NCBI GenBank assembly: GCA_030433055.1
Contig: JAUILJ010000477.1
Coordinates: 1 to 6,508, forward strand
DNA: 6,508 nt
DNA from: Polyangia bacterium
GTDB lineage: Bacteria > Myxococcota_A > Polyangia > Polyangiales > Polyangiaceae
Direction of reading: 5' to 3'
In this document: piece after piece, positions 1 to 5,527 of the stretch
How the letters are laid out: every line of letters begins with the position of its first letter
Numbering within the stretch: position 1 is the first letter of the stretch
Notes under the pieces: model-generated
What the model was told of the DNA's origin: nothing
Seen by the model: only the letters and a program-made list of their open reading frames with translations
The model's database searches: none
Position numbers and translations under genes: made by a program

Positions 1-221
1 AAGACGCTCTGCGTGTCGGTGATCGGTTCCTTGGGGACCGGCACCTGATTGGCGCCGATCAACTCCAGGTGTTGGCCCTCGCTGGGGTCGTCGATGCGCG
101 GTAGAACGAACGCGATCTCGACTCCCAGTTGGCTCAAACCCAAGGTCAGTCCGTGGCAGGCCGTGCCCAAGCCTCCACTGATCAATGGCGGGAACTCCCA
201 GCCAAACATCAGGATCTTCAT
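1..221 (-). CDS. Glycogen-synthase-like glycosyltransferase, N-terminal 73 codons (cut by window edge)
   Basis: The visible protein starts MKILMFGWEFPPLISGGLG and continues with a predicted Rossmann-type beta-alpha pattern up to the window edge. This opening (hydrophobic strand, WEFPP, then a GGLG loop) is the donor-nucleotide entry loop of GT-B glycosyltransferases of the GT4/GT5 glycogen synthase type. The GGLG at residues 16-19 stands where classical GlgA has K-x-G-G-L; the lysine is replaced here (ISGGLG), as in the GT4-like branch often found beside debranching enzymes. The likely role is cytoplasmic alpha-glucan chain synthesis or transfer from a nucleotide-sugar. The ATG lies 9 bp after the debranching-enzyme stop on the same strand, which suggests a shared transcript. 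Only a weak purine stretch (GGTTGAGAG) precedes it, so translational coupling is plausible. The C-terminal catalytic half is outside the window, so substrate and exact family are unproven. Confidence 0.8.
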   Translation of the reverse strand, partial: MKILMFGWEFPPLISGGLGTACHGLTLGLSQLGVEIAFVLPRIDDPSEGQHLELIGANQVPVPKEPITDTQSV

Positions 222-230
222 TGTCGGCTC

Positions 231-2270
231 TCAACCAGCCTCAGCTGTGCTTCCTTGTTGTGTGCGTTGTGTGGGGGTTTGGGTTGGGGGGAGAGGGTGA
301 AGGCTGCGCTCGAGCCAGGCGTGAGCGCGCAGCAACTCGCCGACGCTCCATGCTTGGGCGATGCAGCCGCCAGGCGTGTGAGGTGGATCGGCGTCGAAGA
401 CCTCGGCGATGCTGCCGAGTCCGTACGCGCCGAGGTGCTGCTCGAACAACGGAGCGAAGGTCTCACTGAGCCTTGCGGCACAGGCCGCGGGGTCGGGCGC
501 CGTCATCAGGCTGGCCGCGACGTAGTGCCCAACCAGCCAGGGCCAGACGGTGCCCTGATGGTAGGCGCTGTCTCGTGCTTCCTGGGAGCCCGCGTAGCGC
601 GCGCAGTAGGCCGAGCTGCTCGGTGCCAAGGTGCGCAAGCCGAACGGAGTCACGAGCTGCTCGCTGACGGCGCTCACGACGGAGCGCGCTTGTTGGGGAG
701 TCAGCAGGTCACGGGTATCAAGTGCGACGGCCAGCAGCTGATTGGGCCGCAACTCCCGGTGTGCAAAGTGCCCCGCGTCATGCAGTTCCACCACGTCGGC
801 CAAGTAGCCCAAGTCGTCGAGCCAGAACGTCGGCGCAAAGTTCCCTGCCGCTCGATCACGCAGCGCGCTCACTTCGCCAAGGCGCGCGCTCGGTTCATCG
901 GTGAGTCGCAGCAGCAGATCCAGCAGGTGGATCCACAGTGCGTTGATCTCCACCGCCAGCCCGCGCCGCGGCGTTACGGGAACTCCCTGGACCTTCGCGT
1001 CCATCCAGGTGAGTTGAGCGTCTGACCACAGGAGGCCGGAACCTTGCAGCCAGAGCCCGGGGGTCGACCGTCGGATCACGGCATCGGCGATTTGCTCCAG
1101 CGCTGGCAAGAAGGCTCGCGCTTCGGCGGCGTGGCCCAGACGGAGCAACTCACCCACGGCCCAGCCGAACCAAAGCGAGGCGTCGACCGAGTTGTAGGCA
1201 TGCTCTCCGCGTGGATTCAGGAAATTCGGGATCAAGCCCGAGCGCGCTTGGCTGGCGAAGGTGCTGAGCACTCGCGTGCCTTCGGCCAGCCGCCCCGTGC
1301 CGAAGCACAGGCCTGGAACGGCGATCATCGCATCGCGGCCCCAGCACTCGAACCAGGGATAGCCCGCTTGGACGGCGAGGCCCGACGGAGTGCAGACCAA
1401 GAAGTCTTCCGCCCGGGAGCACAGCTCGGCGACTGATGAGGGCCGTCCGGAGAAGGTCGCGTCGCGTTGTTCGCGGCGCGCGATCTCAGCCTGCCAGCTT
1501 GCGCTCGGCGCCTGATCGCTCAACGCAGTGCCGACGCGCAGCGTGAGGCTCGCGCCCGGCTCTAGAGCAAACTCGAAGAGCCCCGGGCAAAATAAATCCT
1601 CGAGGAAATCATAGCCGCGTTCTTGCTCGCGTGGATACTCGAAGCGGTAGTACCAGTGAGGCCCGGGGAAGAACTCCAGGGGATCTGCCGCATCGTGCTG
1701 GAAATATAGATCCGGTAGCCCAGCGTAGGGGCTGATCTTGTGGCTCGGTCCTTCACAGAAGACCCGAGCACGGAGCTCGAAGTTCTCGTGCGTCAGGCGA
1801 TGTAGGCCCCGAAAGGCCAGCAACGGCGTCAGCTCGAGCGTGCAGGGGGCGGCGTCTTTGCTGAGCGCGAAGCGCAGGAGCACGGCGTCCTCGCCTCGGG
1901 GCATGAGCACGGAGCGCTCGAATGAACCGCGTTCGAGTTCGAAGCGCCAGTGTGGGTTGGGCGAGCGCGTGAACGAGGAGAGTCGCCGATACCCTTGGGG
2001 GTGAACGGCGCCGGGGAACAGGTTCGTTCCTAGCCCAATGCGTTGCCCGGAGGAAATAATGGCTGGGTCCAGCTTGGACAGCAACAGGTGCGGCTCCGGT
2101 GTACGGCTGATCAGCAGGCCGTGGTACTTGCGGGTGTTGGCTCCCGCGATGCTGGAGGAGGCGTAGCCGCCCAGGCCGTTGGTCTCGAGCCATTCGGACG
2201 CGAGCAGCGCCTCACGAGCATCGAGGTCGTGGTGGGATGAACCGGCGGTGAGTGGCTCGAAGGTATCCAT
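231..2270 (-). CDS. Glycogen debranching enzyme, amylo-alpha-1,6-glucosidase family (archaeal/bacterial type)
   Basis: The 679-residue cytoplasmic enzyme should hydrolyse alpha-1,6 branch stubs of glycogen-like glucans. Residues ~20-270 form the N-terminal beta-rich domain, recognised by EWLETNGLGGYASSS (26-40) and the NTRKYHGLL segment (45-53). Residues ~290-655 form the (alpha/alpha)6 glucosidase domain with family motifs in order: WGRDAM (310-315), YNSVDASLWF (359-368), TWMDAKV (421-427), TPRRGLAVEINALW (433-446), RPNQLL (508-513), HQGTVWPW (571-578) and EVFDADPPHTPGGC (623-636). D424 and E623 are my candidates for the catalytic acid and base, from motif position only. No conserved block appears missing, and the length is normal for the short prokaryotic form. 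A P/T/Q-rich tail (about 658-671) is unconserved in look. I chose the ATG at 2270 because it sits just before the conserved domain. The frame stays open upstream to an ATG at 2411 and a TTG at 2465, but that stretch is Pro/Arg/Ser-rich and unlike the family. No strong ribosome binding site marks any of the three. It pairs with the downstream glycosyltransferase. Confidence 0.93.
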   Translation of the reverse strand: MDTFEPLTAGSSHHDLDAREALLASEWLETNGLGGYASSSIAGANTRKYHGLLISRTPEPHLLLSKLDPAIISSGQRIGLGTNLFPGAVHPQGYRRLSSFTRSPNPHWRFELERGSFERSVLMPRGEDAVLLRFALSKDAAPCTLELTPLLAFRGLHRLTHENFELRARVFCEGPSHKISPYAGLPDLYFQHDAADPLEFFPGPHWYYRFEYPREQERGYDFLEDLFCPGLFEFALEPGASLTLRVGTALSDQAPSASWQAEIARREQRDATFSGRPSSVAELCSRAEDFLVCTPSGLAVQAGYPWFECWGRDAMIAVPGLCFGTGRLAEGTRVLSTFASQARSGLIPNFLNPRGEHAYNSVDASLWFGWAVGELLRLGHAAEARAFLPALEQIADAVIRRSTPGLWLQGSGLLWSDAQLTWMDAKVQGVPVTPRRGLAVEINALWIHLLDLLLRLTDEPSARLGEVSALRDRAAGNFAPTFWLDDLGYLADVVELHDAGHFAHRELRPNQLLAVALDTRDLLTPQQARSVVSAVSEQLVTPFGLRTLAPSSSAYCARYAGSQEARDSAYHQGTVWPWLVGHYVAASLMTAPDPAACAARLSETFAPLFEQHLGAYGLGSIAEVFDADPPHTPGGCIAQAWSVGELLRAHAWLERSLHPLPPTQTPTQRTQQGSTAEAG
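273..297 (+). other. G-quadruplex-forming motif
   Basis: Four G-tracts (5, 3, 6 and 3 G) are separated by loops TTT, TT and AGA, which fits the standard G3+N1-7 rule. The G-rich strand is the template strand of the debranching gene, so its mRNA is C-rich here and encodes the Pro/Thr/Gln tail. The motif lies about 50 bp before the glycosyltransferase start. It could slow polymerase between the two genes, or simply be a by-product of proline and threonine codons. Confidence 0.5.
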
Positions 2271-2608
2271 GGCTGACACAGAGGCGCATGCTTGGTGGAG
2301 GCTGGTAGGTCCAGCTGATCTGGTTGGGTGCGGTCTGCGCCCTTGCGGGTTCCGTGCCCGTCGAGGCACGCACGGAGGACTCGTGGACTCGCAGGCGCTA
2401 TCCTGCGACATCCACCGTGATTCGGACACGGTGAGTGTTTCGGCCAGGTTGCTTTCCCGAACCAATCCTGCACATTGCGTCGCTCACGCTCGAGCGGCGA
2501 TTCGACAGATGCGCAAGGCTGACGAGGTGGGGGTAGTGCAGCGCAGCTTTTGCCGCTGGGGCTGCGGAGTCTCGCTATGCAAAGCCACCCGCGCTGTGGC
2601 CTCGAAGT
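2271..2608. other. 338-bp gene-free leader between the LysR gene and the debranching gene
   Basis: Both flanking genes read on the minus strand, so the debranching operon's promoter should lie here unless it is co-transcribed with the LysR gene. I see no good sigma70 -35/-10 pair and no stem followed by a T-run that would end the LysR transcript. The one clear structure is the inverted repeat at 2413-2433. Open frames crosses it on both strands, but they have no family-like sequence and look like high-GC artefacts. Confidence 0.5.
2413..2433. promoter_or_regulatory. 7-7-7 inverted repeat upstream of the debranching gene, possible operator
   Basis: The arms CACCGTG and CACGGTG are perfect reverse complements around a 7-base spacer (ATTCGGA). 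The repeat sits about 145-165 bp upstream of the chosen debranching start. This is the size and symmetry of a dimeric regulator site, or of a weak RNA hairpin if it is transcribed. It overlaps the alternative ATG codon region near 2411. No regulator can be assigned. Confidence 0.3.
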
Positions 2609-3571
2609 CTATAGCCGCCCGGTGGGGTGGCGGGATCCGACAGGTGCTGCGGCGAGCAATGCCGAAGCAAGGCCACTGGCGGCGACTTTACATTCCATGT
2701 GGAAAGCCATGGTCCAGGACCGACGCAGGGTTTTGCCGCCCAGGCGCAGCACGCTGAGCCCGTGCTCCAGGTATGGGTCTACGATCCACTCCGACAGGGC
2801 GGCGACGCCCAGGCCTGCGCGGGTCGCGTCGATGATGGCCTCCGTCAGTGGAAAGCGAACGTGCTTGAGCTTTGGCTGACGGGCCCCGAACACCCTACGC
2901 ATGAACCAGCTGGCCTCGGCGTGGGGCGTCTGAGTCGACGTGATCAAGGGTTGTCCGAGGAGATCCTTGGCGCTCAGGCTCCTCTTCTGCGCGAGGGGGT
3001 GCGTGTCCGCCACCAAGAACACGATCTCGTCGTGGAATAGCGGGAGCTGTTGGAGGGGGGCAGGGGCACTCGATGACGCGAGCAACGCGATGTCTACGTC
3101 CCCGCTCTGGAGCGCAGCGAGGGGATCCTGCGTGTGCTCCACAGCCAGCTGCACATCGAGGTTGGCGAGGGACTCTGGCAGGCGCGCGAGCGTCGTGGGG
3201 AGCCAGCGGTAGGCGGTGTAGCACTGACACACGAGCTTGATGCGCTGGGGCGGCACCGCGGGTAGCGTCACCTGCCGCTCGAGCTCGAGCCACGCCTGGA
3301 GCAGCTCCGGAGCGCCGCCGAGCAGGCGCTTGCCCGCGGTGGTCGGTTGCAGGCCGCGGCGCTGACGCTCGAAGAGCTGGACGCCGATGCGCTCTTCCGC
3401 GAGGATCAAAGCTCGGCTCACCGCGGACTGGGTGATGTGAAGTCGCTCGGCCGCAGCCACGGTGCTCCCTGTGGCGGCCAGCGTCAGCACCAGCTCGAGA
3501 TCTCGCACCTCCAGGCGCGGCTTGGGCGCCTGGGCCCTTCTTGGGCGCTTCAAACCAGGTATGCGTGACAC
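2609..3571 (-). CDS. LysR-family transcriptional regulator (MetR-like in its effector domain)
   Basis: The 320-residue protein has the LysR layout. A winged helix-turn-helix spans about residues 20-80 (LEVRDLELVLTLAATGSTVAAAERL, shown here as two motifs: LELVLTLAATGS at 25-36 and TQSAVSRAL at 47-55, the recognition helix). A linker helix follows at ~84-100, then a periplasmic-binding-protein-like effector domain at ~110-300. The segment LVCQCYTAYRWLP (113-125) resembles the matching part of MetR-type regulators, but the ligand is unknown. The start is a GTG at 3571 with no ribosome binding site; an in-frame TAG four codons upstream rules out a longer protein. The first 19 residues are basic and Pro-rich, so a later TTG (residue 7) or GTG (residue 22) is possible. 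It is divergent from the glutathione transferase gene, its most likely target, and a dyad over its own start suggests autoregulation. Confidence 0.92.
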   Translation of the reverse strand: MSRIPGLKRPRRAQAPKPRLEVRDLELVLTLAATGSTVAAAERLHITQSAVSRALILAEERIGVQLFERQRRGLQPTTAGKRLLGGAPELLQAWLELERQVTLPAVPPQRIKLVCQCYTAYRWLPTTLARLPESLANLDVQLAVEHTQDPLAALQSGDVDIALLASSSAPAPLQQLPLFHDEIVFLVADTHPLAQKRSLSAKDLLGQPLITSTQTPHAEASWFMRRVFGARQPKLKHVRFPLTEAIIDATRAGLGVAALSEWIVDPYLEHGLSVLRLGGKTLRRSWTMAFHMECKVAASGLASALLAAAPVGSRHPTGRL

Positions 3572-3575
3572 GCAT
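3561..3575. promoter_or_regulatory. LysR-type operator box 1 (perfect dyad)
   Basis: ATGCGT-GAC-ACGCAT is a perfect 6-3-6 palindrome and contains the T-N11-A core expected of LysR-family sites. It overlaps the GTG start codon of the LysR gene, so occupancy should affect the regulator's own expression. Its near-copy lies 31 bp away. That the adjacent LysR protein binds it is an inference from position and symmetry. Confidence 0.65.
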
Positions 3576-3591
3576 ATAAACTAGCAAAACT

Positions 3592-3606
3592 ATGCGTTGG
3601 ACGCAC
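3592..3606. promoter_or_regulatory. LysR-type operator box 2 (near-perfect dyad)
   Basis: ATGCGT-TGG-ACGCAC repeats box 1 with a different 3-base centre and one changed outer base, keeping the T-N11-A core. The centre-to-centre distance to box 1 is 31 bp, close to three DNA turns, so both dimers would face the same side of the helix. As the box nearer the transferase gene, it would be the activation site next to that promoter. No clear -10 is seen; CAGATT at 3621-3626 is a poor candidate. Confidence 0.6.
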
Positions 3607-3636
3607 GCTGCTCCATTCCCCAGATTGCCGTCTCGA

Positions 3637-3666
3637 GCAGGGTGTCGAAAGGCAGGGTGTCGAAAG
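3637..3666 (+). repeat. Tandem duplication of a 15-bp unit in the transferase leader
   Basis: GCAGGGTGTCGAAAG occurs twice head-to-tail with no mismatch. It lies between the LysR operators and the transferase ribosome binding site, about 85-115 bp before the start codon. Perfect identity suggests a recent slip duplication. The second copy supplies the left arm of the adjoining hairpin, and the first copy could pair with the same right arm. Confidence 0.8.
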
Positions 3667-3676
3667 GCACCCTGCC
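3651..3676 (+). other. 9-bp stem hairpin in the transferase leader
   Basis: GGCAGGGTG (3651-3659) and CACCCTGCC (3668-3676) are perfect complements around an 8-base loop. No T-run follows, so it is not a typical intrinsic terminator. If the leader is transcribed, the arm at 3668-3676 can also pair with the first repeat copy (3637-3644), giving two competing stems. It may stabilise mRNA or bind a protein; function is unknown. Confidence 0.45.
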
Positions 3677-3737
3677 AAGCGACAACCACCGTGCTCGTAC
3701 AGACGCTGACAAGATCACGTCTTCACCCAACCCGCCT

Positions 3738-3744
3738 GGAGGAG
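3738..3744 (+). promoter_or_regulatory. Strong ribosome binding site of the glutathione transferase gene
   Basis: GGAGGAG lies 7 bases before the ATG at 3752. It is the only near-consensus, well-spaced Shine-Dalgarno site among the genes here and fixes the transferase start, suggesting high translation once transcribed. Confidence 0.85.
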
Positions 3745-3751
3745 TAGCAAC

Positions 3752-4423
3752 ATGAAGCTGTATTTTTCACCCTTGGCCTGTTCCATGGCGACTCGCATCG
3801 CGCTCTACGAAGCGGGCATCGACGCCGAGTACGTCGAAGTGGACCCCCGCGCCAAGCGCACCCTGAAGGACGACGGTGACTACCTGCGCGTGAACCCCTT
3901 GGGCCTGGTGCCGGTACTGGAGGAGGGCGACGGACGGCTCTTGAAGGAGAACATGGCCGTGCTGCAGCGGGTGGCGCGCCTCGAAGGGGGCAAGCTCCTC
4001 GCGGCGCGGGGGGAGACGGAGCAAGCCGAGCTCCAGCAGTGGCTTTCATTCATCAGCACGGAACTTCACAAGGGTGTGTTTTCCCTGCTCTTCGATCGCA
4101 AAGCTGCACCCGAGGTGAAAGCCTATGCGCTGAGCAAGGCCGAGTCTCGCCTCGACTACCTAGCGAGCTATGTCGAGGGCCGCGAGTTCCTGCTGAGCGA
4201 GTTCAGCGTCGCGGACGCATACCTGGTCACCGTGCTCAACTGGTTTGCTGCCACGCCGGTTGATCTCGGCCGCTGGCCTGCACTGAAGGTCTATCTCGCG
4301 AACTTGCGACAGCGACCCGCGGTGGCGCGGGCCCTCGACGAGGAGCGCGTCTTGTACGGACACTACCTGCGCAAGTACGGCGAACTGACTCCGCAGATGG
4401 CTCAGGTGCTGGGCGTGTCCTAG
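3752..4423 (+). CDS. Glutathione S-transferase, beta class-like
   Basis: This 223-residue cytoplasmic protein should conjugate glutathione to electrophiles or act in glutathione-dependent redox chemistry. Residues 1-~77 form the thioredoxin-like domain: MKLYFSPLACS carries Cys10, the beta-class active-site cysteine, and the loop GLVPVL (51-56) holds the cis-proline P54. Residues ~88-210 form the helical domain, with ELHKG (104-108) placing a histidine at 106, matching the conserved His106 of bacterial beta-class enzymes, and the N-capping motif FSVADAYL (151-158). The usual E-S/T pair that holds the glutathione gamma-glutamyl group reads E66-N67 here, a mild departure. The C-terminus extends about 20 residues past the usual end. 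The start is set by a strong ribosome binding site. It is divergent from a LysR gene that probably controls it, and its stop is 7 bp from that of the converging lipoprotein gene. Substrate cannot be read from the sequence. Confidence 0.93.
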   Translation: MKLYFSPLACSMATRIALYEAGIDAEYVEVDPRAKRTLKDDGDYLRVNPLGLVPVLEEGDGRLLKENMAVLQRVARLEGGKLLAARGETEQAELQQWLSFISTELHKGVFSLLFDRKAAPEVKAYALSKAESRLDYLASYVEGREFLLSEFSVADAYLVTVLNWFAATPVDLGRWPALKVYLANLRQRPAVARALDEERVLYGHYLRKYGELTPQMAQVLGVS

Positions 4424-4430
4424 CAAGGGA

Positions 4431-5348
4431 CTATTTTGCCAACGTGGTGATCGAGCACAGCGTCGCGTTCTTGAGCGTCACAATCGTCTGAGAGTTGAGA
4501 GGAGCGCTCATGTCGCCCCCCATCAACGGTGCGCTCGGAGCTCCGCTTGCCGTGATGTCGAGCGATGCGGTCTTGGAGACACTATCGAAGCTCGCCAGTA
4601 GGGAGAACGGGTAGTTCTCTTCGGGGACTGGCCAGGACGCAGAGTCCTGGGCGACCAAATCAGAACTGACGATGTTGGCAACGACCATCTGCGCGCTTCC
4701 TGGGGGCCCGCTATGGGAAATCGCGGCGCGATATCCGGCGTTCTCGTATTGGAGATCTTCCCCGAAGGCGTAAATGTGGACATATGCCAAACCGGGGCCT
4801 GGGATCTCGAGGAAACCATCTGCGGCGACCGTTTCCGTGGGGAGGGTCACGAGATCGGCCATCACGATGTCGCAGTCGTCGTTCGGGTCGGTCGTGATAC
4901 AGCCATTCGCGTCGGTTGGGCAGTCAGTCATCATCGGCGGGAAGGTACCTGCCACGGCACCTGTTCCGCCTGAGCCCGCCGTTCCGCCCGAGCCCGCCGT
5001 TCCGCCTGAGCCCCCGGTTCCGGAGGTGCCACCCGTCCCGCCCTCGGGCACACACTGGCAGCTGGGAGTTCCGCAGTGTTCCCCACTGCTGCAGTCGGTG
5101 TCCCGCGCACAAGACGCGCCTTTCTGGCCGACTGCGCACAGGCAGTGGGGCGTAGTCTGGTTGATCGACCCGTCCTCACGCAGCTCGCACACCATCGCCC
5201 CTTCGCAGGCGTCTTCGGTACACGCCTTGTGGATCGGAACCGCTTGGTTCTCTTCCTCTGGATCGCAGGCCCCCGAACCGAGCAAAGCGCCCAACGCCAA
5301 CACCCATCCACACCAACCGGCCCTTGAACTGCTCCGTCGTTGCTCCAT
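4431..5348 (-). CDS. Secreted lipoprotein with cysteine-rich head and Gly/Ser/Thr repeat linker
   Basis: The 305-residue protein has a basic N-terminus, a hydrophobic core (W15-L23) and a lipobox-like LLGSGAC ending at Cys28, so it is probably lipidated and exported. Asp29 follows the lipid cysteine; in E. coli this retains lipoproteins at the inner membrane, but the rule may not hold here. Residues 43-99 contain ten cysteines in a compact pattern with DTDCSSGEHC (83-92), like EGF-type or EB-type disulfide modules common in myxobacterial surface proteins. Residues 103-134 are a flexible linker of repeated AGSGGT units. Residues ~136-305 form a beta-rich-looking domain with four cysteines (143, 150, 159, 298) that I do not recognise. 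The ATG at 5348 gives a complete signal peptide, although no clear ribosome binding site precedes it. The gene is divergent from the membrane sensor and converges on the transferase gene. The function is unknown; an extracellular binding or structural role is a guess. Confidence 0.88.
   Translation of the reverse strand: MEQRRSSSRAGWCGWVLALGALLGSGACDPEEENQAVPIHKACTEDACEGAMVCELREDGSINQTTPHCLCAVGQKGASCARDTDCSSGEHCGTPSCQCVPEGGTGGTSGTGGSGGTAGSGGTAGSGGTGAVAGTFPPMMTDCPTDANGCITTDPNDDCDIVMADLVTLPTETVAADGFLEIPGPGLAYVHIYAFGEDLQYENAGYRAAISHSGPPGSAQMVVANIVSSDLVAQDSASWPVPEENYPFSLLASFDSVSKTASLDITASGAPSAPLMGGDMSAPLNSQTIVTLKNATLCSITTLAK
4963..5034 (-). repeat. 18-bp tandem repeat coding for the lipoprotein linker
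   Basis: On the plus strand the unit GTTCCGCCTGAGCCCGCC appears at 4963, 4981 and 4999 with one or two changes, and a diverged fourth unit begins at 5017. On the coding strand each unit gives six residues (AGSGGT register). Its length is a multiple of three, so gain or loss of units would keep the frame and only change linker length. Confidence 0.8.
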
Positions 5349-5383
5349 GGCATTGAACGCTACGGCAAGCAGCGCGCAAGCTC

Positions 5384-5403
5384 ATCCCCCGTCATCGGGG
5401 GAT
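5384..5403. promoter_or_regulatory. Perfect 8-4-8 palindrome between divergent lipoprotein and sensor genes
   Basis: ATCCCCCG and CGGGGGAT are exact complements around TCAT. The element is 36 bp upstream of the lipoprotein start and about 125 bp upstream of the chosen sensor start. It could be a dimer-binding operator serving both genes, or a GC-rich hairpin in the lipoprotein leader. No T-run follows on either strand, which argues against a terminator. Confidence 0.5.
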
Positions 5404-5527
5404 ACGGGTGAAATCGTCCTCCGCTCACAACACGCACACGCCACGCGCGAGAGTCGGGCAGCCACCGGACGTTTCCACGTATAGTTGCTGCGTGTTCCAG
5501 GGAGGTGGGCAGCAGAGCGCCCGGGGA

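Noticed and set aside
129..1025. 298-codon open frame on the plus strand opposite the debranching gene
   Set aside because: It is antisense to a gene with clear family motifs, has no recognisable domain, and is explained by GC-rich third positions.
2271..2465. 65-residue N-terminal extension of the debranching enzyme from TTG 2465
   Set aside because: Low-complexity composition, a weak start codon and no family counterpart; ATG 2270 leaves all conserved blocks intact.
2179..2757. 192-codon plus-strand frame spanning the debranching/LysR gap
   Set aside because: It overlaps the ends of two well-supported genes on the other strand and shows no domain or good ribosome binding site.
3575..3580. 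TATAAA as a -10 box between the LysR operators
   Set aside because: It resembles the consensus, but no matching -35 exists for the plus strand, and it lies far upstream of where the operator geometry places the transferase promoter.
2895..3689. 264-codon open frame on the minus strand overlapping the LysR gene in another frame
   Set aside because: Its product is Arg/Ala/Pro-rich with no fold-like pattern, while the LysR frame carries all family motifs.
4774..5484. 236-codon Pro-rich plus-strand frame opposite the lipoprotein
   Set aside because: Its proline repeats are the reverse reading of the lipoprotein's Gly/Ser/Thr repeats.
5480..5485. TATAGT as a -10 box for the sensor gene
   Set aside because: No -35-like sequence sits 16-18 bp upstream, so a single hexamer is not enough.
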